NCBI GenBank assembly: GCA_003216465.1 | Contig: QCIU01000007.1 | Location: 1-64,000, forward strand | Length of the DNA stretch: 64,000 bases | Source of the DNA: Prochlorococcus sp. AG-402-N10 | Lineage (GTDB): Bacteria; Cyanobacteriota; Cyanobacteriia; PCC-6307; Cyanobiaceae | Direction: 5' to 3' | In this document: positions 27,957-36,637 of the stretch, one piece after another | How positions within the stretch are numbered: position 1 is the stretch's first letter | Layout: each line of letters opens with the position of its first letter | Translations under genes and position numbers: made by a program | Notes under the pieces: generated by a model | Database searches by the model: none | Seen by the model: only the letters and a program-made list of their open reading frames with translations | Told to the model about the DNA's origin: nothing

Positions 27957-28112
27957 CTTCCTTTTTTACTTAAATATAAAATTTAAATAACTTTTTTGTG
28001 GACAATTAAAAAATTAAAAGCTCTTTTTAGAAATTTTTGCAGATTACTTTTAAAGTTTTCTGAAGAAACTTTATAAAGCCTTAATAATTTCTTACTCTAA
28101 TTCAACCAAAAG

Positions 28113-28163
28113 TCCCTTATCTTAGAATTTAATAACCATTGATTAAGGGATACATCAATGGTT
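28113..28163. other. Perfect 10-bp inverted repeat with pseudoknot potential
   Basis: AACCATTGAT (28134-28143) pairs perfectly with ATCAATGGTT (28154-28163). The 10-nt loop contains TAAGGGA (28144-28150), which is the exact complement of TCCCTTA at 28113-28119. An H-type pseudoknot, or two mutually exclusive hairpins, can form on either strand. It lies 14 bp beyond the stop of the 67-codon gene. It is not followed by a T run on either strand, so a simple terminator does not explain it. Confidence 0.5.
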
Positions 28164-28177
28164 TAAAAATTTAAGCT

Positions 28178-28381
28178 TCAATCATCAAGAAGGTGTACAC
28201 CCTCTCCAATATCAGGAGCAAATTTACAATATTTTTCGAATACTATACCAACTCCTCTCATCTTCTCCCCAAGTTCATCGTTAAATTTCTTCCATTCTTT
28301 TGAATCAGTCTCAGGTAAAATCCAACCTTGTGTTTCAACCATACTTGTTATTAATGTATAATCCCATTCAATGTAAGCCAT
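28178..28381 (-). CDS. Hypothetical protein (67 residues)
   Basis: Small acidic soluble protein beginning MAYIEWDYTLITSMVE, with no signal peptide, membrane segment or Cys-rich motif. It contains aromatic and charged residues in a pattern consistent with a folded mini-domain (ETDSKEWKKFNDELGEKMRG). It stands alone between non-coding stretches. I do not recognise it; it may be a picocyanobacterial orphan. A 10-bp inverted repeat lies just beyond its stop. Confidence 0.55.
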   Translation of the reverse strand: MAYIEWDYTLITSMVETQGWILPETDSKEWKKFNDELGEKMRGVGIVFEKYCKFAPDIGEGVHLLDD

Positions 28382-28490
28382 TTAATTACATTTAATTTAC
28401 TAAATTATTATAAACTAAATAGCCAATTAATAATTTACAAACTTCAATTTGAATTAATTAAACAAAAATTTATGATATTTATTTTGAATT

Positions 28491-28513
28491 ATTCTTTTTG
28501 GAAAGAATATAAT
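28491..28513 (+). promoter_or_regulatory. Palindrome overlapping a possible -10 upstream of trmH
   Basis: ATTCTTT (28491-28497) and AAAGAAT (28502-28508) form a perfect inverted repeat with a TTGG spacer and share their last base with TATAAT (28508-28513). It lies 28 bp before the trmH ATG. This could be a promoter with an overlapping operator. Confidence 0.3.
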
Positions 28514-28540
28514 TAAATTAATTATTAAAGCATTTTTCAA

Positions 28541-29212
28541 ATGTCAATTTTGCCAAGAAGATTTGACCGAATAAAAAATGTTTTAAATTGCCGAATGAAA
28601 AACCTAACAGTCTTAGTAGAGGCAGTAAATAAGCCACATAATTTATCTGCAATATTGAGAACATGTGATGCAGCAGGAGTTTTTGAAGCGAATTTTATTT
28701 GTGAAAAAGATGAAGTTAAAACTTTTAATAGTACAGCTCAAGGCAGTCAAAAATGGGTCAAGTTAAATAATTATGAGACAAAAATTTCTGCAGTTTCTGA
28801 GTTAAAGAAGAAAGGTTTTAAATTATATGGAACAACACTAAATAAAAGCTCAACCGATTACAGGAATTTTGACTACACAGGAAATACTTGTTTTGTTTTA
28901 GGAGCTGAAAAGTGGGGATTAAGTAATGAAATCATCTCCAAGGTTGATGAATCAATCTTTATACCTATGTCAGGAATGGTCCAATCTTTGAATGTTTCTG
29001 TAGCAGCTTCAATTTTACTTTTTGAAGCTATTCGCCAAAGAAATATTAAAAATTTACTACCTTTTGATGGAGAAGGTTTAAGTAATGAAGAATACCAAAA
29101 GACATTATTTGAATGGAGTTACCCTGAAATAGCTTCTGTTTATAGAAAATCTGGGGAAAAATATCCAACGCTTAATCAGTATGGTGAAATTAATCAAATT
29201 ATTAATAATTAA
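28541..29212 (+). CDS. trmH: tRNA guanosine-2'-O-methyltransferase (SpoU/TrmH family)
   Basis: 223-residue SPOUT methyltransferase. The three knot motifs are visible: NLSAILRTCDAAGV (about 34-47), LGAEKWGLSNEI (about 127-138) and IPMSGMVQSLNVSVAASILLFE (about 145-166). The N-terminus RRFDRIKNVLNCR and the C-terminal extension fit TrmH, which modifies G18 of tRNAs. Other SpoU substrates cannot be excluded by sequence alone. It converges on the dppC-like gene. Confidence 0.85.
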   Translation: MSILPRRFDRIKNVLNCRMKNLTVLVEAVNKPHNLSAILRTCDAAGVFEANFICEKDEVKTFNSTAQGSQKWVKLNNYETKISAVSELKKKGFKLYGTTLNKSSTDYRNFDYTGNTCFVLGAEKWGLSNEIISKVDESIFIPMSGMVQSLNVSVAASILLFEAIRQRNIKNLLPFDGEGLSNEEYQKTLFEWSYPEIASVYRKSGEKYPTLNQYGEINQIINN

Positions 29213-29249
29213 AAAACATAAAATTGAATATTACTTCTAAAAATATTTT

Positions 29250-30062
29250 TTATTTTTCGCCTATAAAAGAAAGGCCTAAGACTAAGAAAAACATTGCTAA
29301 TCCTGGGTATAAAGCAGTCCACCAAATTCCAGTGGGTAGAGCGGCCAGTGCAAGATTAAGATCACTTCCCCATTCTGGGACATCTGCGGGAACTCCTAAA
29401 CCTAAAAAGCCTAAACTTCCCAAAACTAAGACAGCATCTGCAGCATTTAAAGTAAGTAGAATAGGCAAAGGTGTTATGACGTTTGGGAATATATATTTAA
29501 AAATTATAGTTTTAAAATCTGCTCCCGAGACTCTTGCAGCTTCAATATATGTCTCTGATTTTATTAATATTGTCTGATTTCTAATTAATCTAAAATATTG
29601 AGGAGAATAAACTATACATAATGCTATGGAGGCATTAATTATTCCTTTACCTAATACGAAAGCTACGACTACCGAAAGTAAAATAACAGGTATGGAAAAA
29701 ATAGTATCCATTACAAGTGATAAGTATTTATCAATGACACCTCCAAAATATCCACTCAATAACCCTAATGGTAAGCCAAAAATTAAAGCAAAGAAAATGG
29801 CAAGGAATACAACCTCTAAAGCTATAGATGATCCTTGTAAAGTTCTTAAACAAACATCTCTTCCTAATCTATCAGTACCACATAAATGTTTTAAGGAAGG
29901 CGGTGCAAAAATATCACTACTAAATGATGATAAAGAATATCCAAAAAAGTTATTAGCCTCTAAAACTTTCATAATCAAAACAATAAAAAGATAAAAAAGT
30001 ACAATAAAAAATCCAATTCTTCTTATGTTCTTAGCGACTTGATTTGATGAGTTTGCATTCAC
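29250..30062 (-). CDS. ABC transporter permease, DppC/OppC family
   Basis: 270-residue inner-membrane permease of the peptide/nickel (BPD) type, with about six helices. N-terminal CGTDRLGRDVCLRTLQG and the coupling EAARVSGADFKTIIFKYIFPN motif are canonical. The protein stops at GLSFIGEK, about a dozen residues short of the usual family end. The start is GTG at 30062. No binding protein, second permease or ATPase is nearby, so the rest of the transporter must be encoded elsewhere. Confidence 0.82.
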   Translation of the reverse strand: MNANSSNQVAKNIRRIGFFIVLFYLFIVLIMKVLEANNFFGYSLSSFSSDIFAPPSLKHLCGTDRLGRDVCLRTLQGSSIALEVVFLAIFFALIFGLPLGLLSGYFGGVIDKYLSLVMDTIFSIPVILLSVVVAFVLGKGIINASIALCIVYSPQYFRLIRNQTILIKSETYIEAARVSGADFKTIIFKYIFPNVITPLPILLTLNAADAVLVLGSLGFLGLGVPADVPEWGSDLNLALAALPTGIWWTALYPGLAMFFLVLGLSFIGEK

Positions 30063-30144
30063 AACTTTATATGTATTCGAATCAACTAAAATATAACTAT
30101 TGTTTGCAAGATAAAATAGCTTTTAGTTTTTAATTTGAAATTAA

Positions 30145-31953
30145 TTACTGATTTAATTTCAGAACCGCCATAAAAGCTTCTTGCGGTACATCAACTTTAC
30201 CCATAGCTTTCATTCTCTTTTTTCCTTTTGCTTGCTTCTTTAAAAGTTTCTTTTTTCTAGAAATATCTCCTCCATAACATTTAGAAAGAACATCTTTTCT
30301 TAACGCACTTATACTCTCGCTTGCAATTATGCGACTACCTATTGAAGCCTGAATGGGTATTTTAAATTGTTGTTTAGGAATTAGCTCTTTTAATTTTTCT
30401 ACTAAACCCCTGCCGATACCATAAGCCTTATCTCTATGAACAATTGATGTTAAAGGATCAGCTCTTTCTGAATTTATAAGAATATCTAACCTAACTAGAT
30501 CATTTTTTCTATAACCGATCAGATGGTATTCCATTGATGCATATCCTTGAGTTCTACTTTTCATTTGATCAAAAAAATCTGTTACAACTTCTGCTAAAGG
30601 TATTTCATAAATCAAAGTTACTCTATCTGTTGTTATATATTTCATATCAATAAAAATGCCTCTTCTTTCTTGGCATAGACCCATTAATGTTCCGTTAAAT
30701 TCATTAGGAGAATAAATTTCCATTTTTACATAAGGTTCTTCTATTGATTCTCTTGATTGCGGGTCAGGGATTGTAGAGGGATTATCAATAAACGTTTTTT
30801 CCTGATCATTTAAATTAACCTTATAAATCACTGAAGGTGCCGTTACAATTAAATCCAAATCATATTCTCTCTCCAACCTCTCCTGAACAATTTCCATATG
30901 CAGAAGTCCTAAAAATCCACACCTAAATCCAAATCCCATAGCACTGCTAGTTTCTGGTTCATACTTAAGTGCGGCATCAGATAATTGAAGTTTTTCTAAA
31001 GACTCTCTAAGGTCTGGATATTGATCTGCATCAGTTGGGAACAATCCACAAAATACCATAGGGTTAGCTGTTTTATATCCAGGTAACGGTTCTGTAGCAG
31101 GAGAATTAAAAAGTGTAATTGTATCTCCTACTCTTGCATCAGCAACTGACTTAATAGATGCCGCTAAATAACCAACTTCTCCTGCATGAAGTTCATTAAC
31201 TTGCTTCTCATCAGGAACCATTACTCCAATTTCATCTAATTCATAATTTTTCTTACTAGCCATAAGTAAGATCTTATCTTTTTTATTAATTGACCCAGAT
31301 ATTACTCTAAAGTAAACAATTACACCTCTATAAGGATCATAATAAGAATCAAAAATAAGTGCCTTTGTAGAAGATTTTATTTCATCTTTAGGGTGAGGAA
31401 TTCTGCTTACAACTGCTTCTAAAATATCTTCAATTCCTTCTCCAGTTTTAGCAGAACAATTTATTGCATTAGATGTATCTAATCCAATAATCTCTTCAAT
31501 TTCCTGCTTTATTTTTTCGGCATCAGCACCTGGCAAATCAACCTTATTTAAAACAGGAATTATTTCTAAATTATTTTCAATTGCAAGATAAACGTTAGCT
31601 AAAGTTTGAGCCTCTACACCCTGACTTGCATCAACAACTAATAAAGCACCTTCACAAGCCTGCAAAGATCTACTCACTTCATAAGAAAAATCAACATGTC
31701 CTGGAGTGTCAATTAGATTTAAAATATATTCTTGCGAATCTTCTGCGTTATATTTCATTCTGGCAGCCTGTAATTTGATTGTTATACCCCTTTCTCTCTC
31801 AATATCCATGCTATCCAAAAACTGATCTTGCATATCCCTTTGTTTTACAGTACCAGTGTCTTGAAGCAACCTATCTGCAAGAGTAGATTTACCGTGATCA
31901 ATATGAGCTATTATGCAAAAGTTCCTTATTTTTGAAACGGAAATATCAGTCAT
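30145..31953 (-). CDS. lepA: Elongation factor 4 (LepA)
   Basis: 602-residue translational GTPase. G1 is AHIDHGKST near residues 17-25, followed by the RGITIK switch, DTPGH and NKVDLPGA. The LepA-specific C-terminal domain ends with [16 protein letters not shown]. It back-translocates or remodels stalled ribosomes, especially under ionic stress. Length is typical and no defects are seen. It lies 82 bp upstream of the dppC-like gene. Confidence 0.96.
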   Translation of the reverse strand: MTDISVSKIRNFCIIAHIDHGKSTLADRLLQDTGTVKQRDMQDQFLDSMDIERERGITIKLQAARMKYNAEDSQEYILNLIDTPGHVDFSYEVSRSLQACEGALLVVDASQGVEAQTLANVYLAIENNLEIIPVLNKVDLPGADAEKIKQEIEEIIGLDTSNAINCSAKTGEGIEDILEAVVSRIPHPKDEIKSSTKALIFDSYYDPYRGVIVYFRVISGSINKKDKILLMASKKNYELDEIGVMVPDEKQVNELHAGEVGYLAASIKSVADARVGDTITLFNSPATEPLPGYKTANPMVFCGLFPTDADQYPDLRESLEKLQLSDAALKYEPETSSAMGFGFRCGFLGLLHMEIVQERLEREYDLDLIVTAPSVIYKVNLNDQEKTFIDNPSTIPDPQSRESIEEPYVKMEIYSPNEFNGTLMGLCQERRGIFIDMKYITTDRVTLIYEIPLAEVVTDFFDQMKSRTQGYASMEYHLIGYRKNDLVRLDILINSERADPLTSIVHRDKAYGIGRGLVEKLKELIPKQQFKIPIQASIGSRIIASESISALRKDVLSKCYGGDISRKKKLLKKQAKGKKRMKAMGKVDVPQEAFMAVLKLNQ

Positions 31954-32009
31954 ATAAAATTTAAAACAACCTATAAATTATCTTCTTAGTAAATACTAGC
32001 TAATTAAGA

Positions 32010-33503
32010 TTATGGATGGAAACCTAAAATAGAATTATTTCTTTTTTTAATATTTTCTAAAAAATTATTATCACTTTCATTTTTTAATTCCGATTCATAA
32101 AGTAGATGACTTATTTTCTTCTCAAGATGAATTTTGTCTGATTTAAAAAGGCAAGATTTTTTTAAAACTTGAATCATTATAGTAACTGCTGTACTTGCTC
32201 CTGGAGAAGCACCTAACAAAGCTGAAAGTGAGCCATCTGCGGAATTTACAATTTCTGTTCCAAATTGCAAAGAACCTCCATCTTTAGTTTTTTTAATTAT
32301 TTGAACTCTTTGCCCAGCATTCTCTAAATACCAATTCGCAGAATCAGCTGATGGCATCATATTCCTCAAGTTTTCTACTCTTGATTTGTGGCTCTTAAGA
32401 GATTGTGAAAAAAGATAATTAATTAAATCGTTATTTTTTATTCCAACATCAAGCATTGAAAGTAAATTATTTTTTTTGATTGAACTAAATAAATCAAAAT
32501 AAGATCCTTTTTTTAAGAATTTCGTCGTGAACCCAGCAAAAGGACCATAGAGAAGAAATTTTTTGCCCTCAATCCATCTCGTATCTAAATGAGGGACTGA
32601 CATTGGAGGTGATCCTATATCTGCTTTCCCATAAACTTTGGCATTATGTTTTTCCGTTAAAGACTTTTCCTCACAGATAAGCCATTTCCCACTAACAGGA
32701 AAACCACCATACATCTTAGCTTCTGGAATTTTAGATTTTTGCAAAAAGTTTATTGTTTTGCCACCAGCTCCTAGGAAAACATATGAAGAGTTCAAGGAGA
32801 CTATTCTGCCTTGTTTTCGAACTTTTAATTTCCATTGTTTCTTTTCTGTTTTCTTTAAATCTATTAATTCTGTTTGATAACTAATTTCTACATTTTTATT
32901 TTTAGAAATATAGTTTAGATATTCTTTTGTTAAAGCTTCAAAGTTGATATCTGTTCCTCTTTTTATTCGAGTAGCAGCAACCTCATCTAATGGATTTCTT
33001 TTATTTGTAATAAGTGGAACCCATGATTTTATTTGATTAAAAGATGAAGAAAATTCCATATCTGCAAACTCTGGATATTCAGACATTGCTTTAAATCTTT
33101 TTTTTAAAAAAGAAATATTTTCAGTACCTGTGACAAAGCTTATGTGAGGAATAAATTTTAAAAAATTTTTAATATCTATCTTCCCAGTTGAATATAATGA
33201 GGCCCATAAAGACATTGAATTTTCAAAGGAACGATTTATAGAAAGAGCTTTATCTATTTTTAGATCTCCATTTTCATCTAAAGGGGTGTAATTTAATTCG
33301 CAATTTGCAGCATGACCAGTTCCTGCATTATTAAATGCGCCAGTACTTTCACTTCCAGATTTATTTAGCTTTTCTATGATTAATATTTTTATTGAAGGTA
33401 AAATCTCTGTAATTAGTAATGCAAGTGTTCCGCTCATTATTCCAGCCCCTACCAATATCGCATCATAACCATTATTTTCATTTAAGATGTTTTTAGAAGT
33501 CAC
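32010..33503 (-). CDS. mqo: Malate:quinone oxidoreductase
   Basis: 497-residue FAD-dependent peripheral membrane enzyme oxidising malate to oxaloacetate with electrons to quinone. The FAD site [18 protein letters not shown] lies at about 14-31. Family blocks [50 protein letters not shown] and [12 protein letters not shown] are present. It starts at 33503, divergent from the nfu gene. It links partial TCA reactions to the respiratory chain with the ctaCDE oxidase. Confidence 0.95.
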   Translation of the reverse strand: MTSKNILNENNGYDAILVGAGIMSGTLALLITEILPSIKILIIEKLNKSGSESTGAFNNAGTGHAANCELNYTPLDENGDLKIDKALSINRSFENSMSLWASLYSTGKIDIKNFLKFIPHISFVTGTENISFLKKRFKAMSEYPEFADMEFSSSFNQIKSWVPLITNKRNPLDEVAATRIKRGTDINFEALTKEYLNYISKNKNVEISYQTELIDLKKTEKKQWKLKVRKQGRIVSLNSSYVFLGAGGKTINFLQKSKIPEAKMYGGFPVSGKWLICEEKSLTEKHNAKVYGKADIGSPPMSVPHLDTRWIEGKKFLLYGPFAGFTTKFLKKGSYFDLFSSIKKNNLLSMLDVGIKNNDLINYLFSQSLKSHKSRVENLRNMMPSADSANWYLENAGQRVQIIKKTKDGGSLQFGTEIVNSADGSLSALLGASPGASTAVTIMIQVLKKSCLFKSDKIHLEKKISHLLYESELKNESDNNFLENIKKRNNSILGFHP

Positions 33504-33573
33504 AACAGAAAAATTATTTTTTTTGCAATAAATCGCATTTCTTTCTAGGCTTATTATAAGTCAATTTAAAATT

Positions 33574-33819
33574 ATGAGTACTGAAACATTACCACTAACA
33601 AATGACAATGTAGAAAAAGTTTTAGATGAGCTAAGACCTTTCTTAATATCCGATGGAGGTAATGTAGAAATAGCAGAAATTGATGGCCCCATTGTTAAAG
33701 TAAGGCTTCAAGGAGCATGTGGCAGTTGCCCAAGCAGTACCATGACATTAAAGATGGGAATAGAAAGAAAGTTAAAAGAAATGATTCCTGAAATCAGCGA
33801 GGTCGTTCAGGTTTTGTGA
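33574..33819 (+). CDS. NfuA-like iron-sulfur scaffold protein
   Basis: 81-residue NifU C-terminal-domain protein. The CxxC cluster site is C49 and C52 in [10 protein letters not shown]. It delivers 4Fe-4S clusters to apoproteins; in cyanobacteria the single-domain Nfu serves photosystem I. The small size is normal for this cyanobacterial form. It is divergent from mqo, 70 bp away, and convergent with the 85-residue membrane protein. Confidence 0.92.
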   Translation: MSTETLPLTNDNVEKVLDELRPFLISDGGNVEIAEIDGPIVKVRLQGACGSCPSSTMTLKMGIERKLKEMIPEISEVVQVL

Positions 33820-33842
33820 AATATTTTTAAAAATCTTTTTTA

Positions 33843-34100
33843 CTATTCTTTGCTTAATTCTTTTGTTAATGAAGATTTAAAATCTAAACAATTTATAGGA
33901 AGACCTTGTCCTATAGCTATTAATAGTGGAGCTAAAATCCCTAGGGTAAATACTAAATTTGATTGGTTAACTTCATTTTTACTCAATGTAAAAGTTATCA
34001 AATAAATAATAGTAAAATAAGCATGTAAAGAAAAAAATTCTTTTGGTTTTAAAGCGGGCCATCTTAAAGTATTACCCAAAAAATATAAAAACCCTGTCAT
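33843..34100 (-). CDS. Hypothetical membrane protein (85 residues)
   Basis: Small protein with two probable membrane segments (about 28-40 and 48-65), separated by KNEVNQSN. The N-terminus MTGFLYFLGNTLRWPALKPKEFFSLHAYF has a conserved-looking aromatic pattern. The C-terminus is polar and charged. It does not match a family that I can name. The frame is intact, and it converges on nfu with 23 bp between stops. Confidence 0.55.
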   Translation of the reverse strand: MTGFLYFLGNTLRWPALKPKEFFSLHAYFTIIYLITFTLSKNEVNQSNLVFTLGILAPLLIAIGQGLPINCLDFKSSLTKELSKE

Positions 34101-34251
34101 AAATTTAAATTAAATAAAAAGCCTAAATCAAATATTAACCTAATACCTTTTATGTATAATTCACAATAAAATTTACTTAAGATAATAATTAAAAAAAAAT
34201 TAAATATTTATTTCTAACTGTAAAATCTGGACAGAAGCAGAAAAATACGTT

Positions 34252-34257
34252 TATAAT
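34252..34257 (+). promoter_or_regulatory. Possible -10 element for the riboswitch/DUF4278 transcript
   Basis: TATAAT lies 26 bp before the riboswitch P1 stem, giving a start near 34264. No standard -35 is clear. An imperfect NtcA-like TGT-N9-ACA lies at 34219-34233, one base short of consensus. Confidence 0.35.
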
Positions 34258-34279
34258 AAAATTGTAGCAACAACTACAT

Positions 34280-34332
34280 TTTCGTTCACCCTCATTGAGG
34301 GCGCAGTTCGAGTCATACCAGGGAACGGGGGA
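34280..34332 (+). promoter_or_regulatory. Probable glutamine riboswitch (glnA / downstream-peptide family)
   Basis: CGTTC (34283-34287) pairs with GAACG (34323-34327) as P1. CCCTC (34289-34293) pairs with GAGGG (34297-34301) as P2. The following GCGCAGTTCGAG segment (from 34301) and the closing GGGAACGGGG fit what I recall of the downstream-peptide RNA motif, the marine-picocyanobacterial form of the glutamine aptamer. The motif was named for the short conserved ORF behind it, which matches the 57-65-residue gene here. The call is from recalled consensus; a covariance search was not run. Confidence 0.7.
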
Positions 34333-34355
34333 TGGCCGTTTTGTCACATCGAAAC

Positions 34356-34529
34356 ATGACTACTTTAACTTACAGAGGTAAAAACTACGTTCAAAATAAA
34401 GAAGTTGCCAAAAAGCAACTTGTTGAACTTACCTACAGAAGAAACGTATACACCAATAGAATGGATGACGCTTCTTCAAGTAATGAAAAAGCAGAATTAA
34501 ATTATAGAGGTGCTAACTACACTAAATAG
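34356..34529 (+). CDS. DUF4278 YRG-repeat miniprotein
   Basis: 57 residues from the ATG at 34356 (MTTLTYRGKNY); an in-frame ATG at 34332 would add eight residues but overlaps the riboswitch P1 region, so the inner start is preferred. Three related units are visible: LTYRGKNY, LTYRRNVY and LNYRGANY. This is the cyanobacterial DUF4278 signature. Function is unknown. Placement behind a probable glutamine aptamer suggests nitrogen-status control, perhaps analogous to small regulators of glutamine metabolism, but that is inference. A strong terminator follows. Confidence 0.8.
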   Translation: MTTLTYRGKNYVQNKEVAKKQLVELTYRRNVYTNRMDDASSSNEKAELNYRGANYTK

Positions 34530-34544
34530 TTTAATTTTAAAAGT

Positions 34545-34572
34545 AAAAACCCCTTTATAGGGGTTTTTTTTT
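34545..34572 (+). terminator. Rho-independent terminator of the DUF4278 gene
   Basis: AAAACCCC - TTTATA - GGGGTTTT forms a clean 8-bp stem and is followed by further T residues. It closes the short riboswitch-DUF4278 transcription unit before the ArsM-like gene. Confidence 0.85.
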
Positions 34573-34604
34573 GGTTATATTTATTAGTAGTTCGAATTAT
34601 TTTA

Positions 34605-35399
34605 ATGCCTAGTGATTGCTGCAATGCTGATCAGTCAAATAAAAATTTAAAAGGTATCGATCATAAAAATGCTGTTCAAGAAAGGTATGGTTTTGCCGCT
34701 TTAGAAAAAGAGAGTTGTCTTTGCACACCTGTTGGATTTAATCCTGTTTTACTTGAAGCAATTCCTGAAGAAGTTATTGAGAGGGATTATGGATGTGGTG
34801 ATCCGACAAAGTATGTAAAGAAGAATGATATTGTTTTAGATCTTGGTAGTGGGAGCGGCAAGAATGCTTTTATTTGCTCTCAAATAGTTGGGAAAGGGGG
34901 GAAAGTAATTGGAGTTGATCAAAATCCCGATATGCTTGCATTATCAAGATCTGCTTCCAAAAAATATTCAGAAAAGATAGGTTTCATTAATACGGAATTT
35001 CTTGAGGGATCAATTGAAAATCTTGATGAAATAGATAAAGATTTGAAACCATTAATTCGAAATAAGTCTATAGATATTGTTTTAAGTAATTGTGTTTTAA
35101 ATTTGGTAAACCCTGAATATAGAAATAATCTTTTGAGAAATATAAAAAGAGTTCTTAAAGATAACGGAAGAATTGCCATTAGCGATATTGTCTCAAGTAA
35201 AAAAGTTCCTTTAAGATTGCAAAATAATCATGATCTATGGACAGGATGCATTAGTGGAGCTTGGTATGAGCCAGAATTCCTAAATGATTTTAAAGATCTA
35301 GGTTTTAAAAACTTAGAATTCTCGGAGAGAAGTAATGAACCTTGGAAAGTTATTGAAGATATTGAATTTAGAACAGTTACTTTAGTAGGTAATATTTAG
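34605..35399 (+). CDS. Arsenite methyltransferase-like protein (ArsM family)
   Basis: 264-residue SAM-dependent methyltransferase. SAM motif I is DLGSGSGKNAF (79-89) with GVDQNPDML after it. Cysteines fit the ArsM arsenic site: C163 in SNCVLNLV and C215 in GCISGAW, with C38, C40 and C64 (GCGDP) near the N-terminus. The N-terminal YGFAALEKESCLCTP block resembles cyanobacterial and eukaryotic ArsM-like proteins. It would methylate As(III), relevant in phosphate-poor oceans. No arsR or pump gene is adjacent; the substrate is inferred. Confidence 0.78.
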   Translation: MPSDCCNADQSNKNLKGIDHKNAVQERYGFAALEKESCLCTPVGFNPVLLEAIPEEVIERDYGCGDPTKYVKKNDIVLDLGSGSGKNAFICSQIVGKGGKVIGVDQNPDMLALSRSASKKYSEKIGFINTEFLEGSIENLDEIDKDLKPLIRNKSIDIVLSNCVLNLVNPEYRNNLLRNIKRVLKDNGRIAISDIVSSKKVPLRLQNNHDLWTGCISGAWYEPEFLNDFKDLGFKNLEFSERSNEPWKVIEDIEFRTVTLVGNI

Positions 35400-35431
35400 C
35401 CCTTCTCAGGAAATTTAAGTTTAAAATTTGA

Positions 35432-36607
35432 ATGAAAATTAATTTAAGAGATCAAATACCCGCATTAAAAAACAAATATTACTTCAATTATGGAGGTCAA
35501 GGACCATTACCAAAATCTTCTCTAGAGGCAATGGTTAAAACTTGGCAAATCATTCAAGATTTAGGCCCATTTACAAATGATATGTGGCCTTTTATTTATA
35601 AAGAAATATTGACCACAAAAAGAATTATTGCGCAAAAATTAGGCGTTAATTCAAAAAATATAGCTTTAACCGAGAATATCTCTTCTGGAATGATTTTGCC
35701 TTTTTGGGGTATAAAAGTAGAAGAGGGAGAAGAATTGTTAATAAGTGACTGTGAACATCCTGGAGTAGTAGCTGCAAGTAGAGAATTTTGCAGAAGAAAT
35801 AAATTAATATTCAAAATTTTACCAATCCAAAAAATTAAAAATCTAAACGATGAAAATATAATTTTAGAGATTTCAAAAAATCTAAATAGTAAGACTAAGA
35901 TCCTAATTATTTCTCATATTTTGTGGAACTTTGGATATAAAATTCCTTTAAAACAAATTTCTATCGAATTAAAAAATAATCGAGAAAATTCTTATCTTCT
36001 TGTTGATGGTGCTCAAACCTTTGGTCATATAAAAATAGAAGAAGAAGTTTTTTATTCTGATTTATATTCTATAACTTCTCACAAATGGGCATGTGGGCCT
36101 GAAGGACTAGGAGCTATTTATGTCTCAGATAGATTTATTCATGAAACAGATCCAACAATAATTGGTTGGAAATCATTAAAAAAAGAACAAGGAATTTATG
36201 AGCCTTCAGATAATCTTTTTCATGAAGATGCAAGGAAGTTTGAAGTAGCTACCTCTTGTATTCCTTTACTTGCTGGGCTCCGGACTTCTTTAGATCTTTT
36301 GGATAAAGACTGCCATGAAAAAGAAAAAAGCAAAAATATAAAAAGATTAAGTGAGAAACTTTGGGATGAATTAAATCAATTAAAAGGAATTGAATTAGTT
36401 TTAGAAAAAAAATACTTAAATGGGATAGTTAGTTTTAACCTCGAAAATATTGAAGATAAGGATGAATTTGTAAAGAAACTTGGAGAAAAGAAAATTTGGA
36501 TTAGAGTTTTAGAAGATCCAAAATGGTTTAGAGCATGCGTACATCAAATGACCACAGAAGCTGAGATAGATTTACTCGCTAAAGAAATAAAAAAAATATT
36601 AACTTAA
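35432..36607 (+). CDS. Class V aminotransferase / cysteine desulfurase-like protein
   Basis: 391-residue PLP enzyme of fold type I. D192 (LLVDGAQTFGH) and the Schiff-base lysine K218 (SITSHKWACGPEGLGA) are visible. The C-terminal loop that holds the catalytic Cys in true cysteine desulfurases (RxGxHC) reads RVLEDPKWFRACVH, so desulfurase activity is doubtful and an isopenicillin-N-epimerase-like or lyase role is possible. It lies 32 bp behind the ArsM-like gene and may be cotranscribed with it. Confidence 0.75.
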   Translation: MKINLRDQIPALKNKYYFNYGGQGPLPKSSLEAMVKTWQIIQDLGPFTNDMWPFIYKEILTTKRIIAQKLGVNSKNIALTENISSGMILPFWGIKVEEGEELLISDCEHPGVVAASREFCRRNKLIFKILPIQKIKNLNDENIILEISKNLNSKTKILIISHILWNFGYKIPLKQISIELKNNRENSYLLVDGAQTFGHIKIEEEVFYSDLYSITSHKWACGPEGLGAIYVSDRFIHETDPTIIGWKSLKKEQGIYEPSDNLFHEDARKFEVATSCIPLLAGLRTSLDLLDKDCHEKEKSKNIKRLSEKLWDELNQLKGIELVLEKKYLNGIVSFNLENIEDKDEFVKKLGEKKIWIRVLEDPKWFRACVHQMTTEAEIDLLAKEIKKILT

Positions 36608-36637
36608 AGATCTATTGATATGAAGATAAAATTTAGT

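Noticed and set aside
29224-29577. 117-codon plus-strand frame with Lys/Pro-rich peptide
   Set aside because: It lies antisense inside the dppC-like permease, whose family motifs are clear; the composition is that of a shadow frame.
34219-34233. NtcA box upstream of the glutamine riboswitch
   Set aside because: TGT and ACA are 9 bp apart instead of 10 and the distance to the -10 is short, so it does not fit the consensus.
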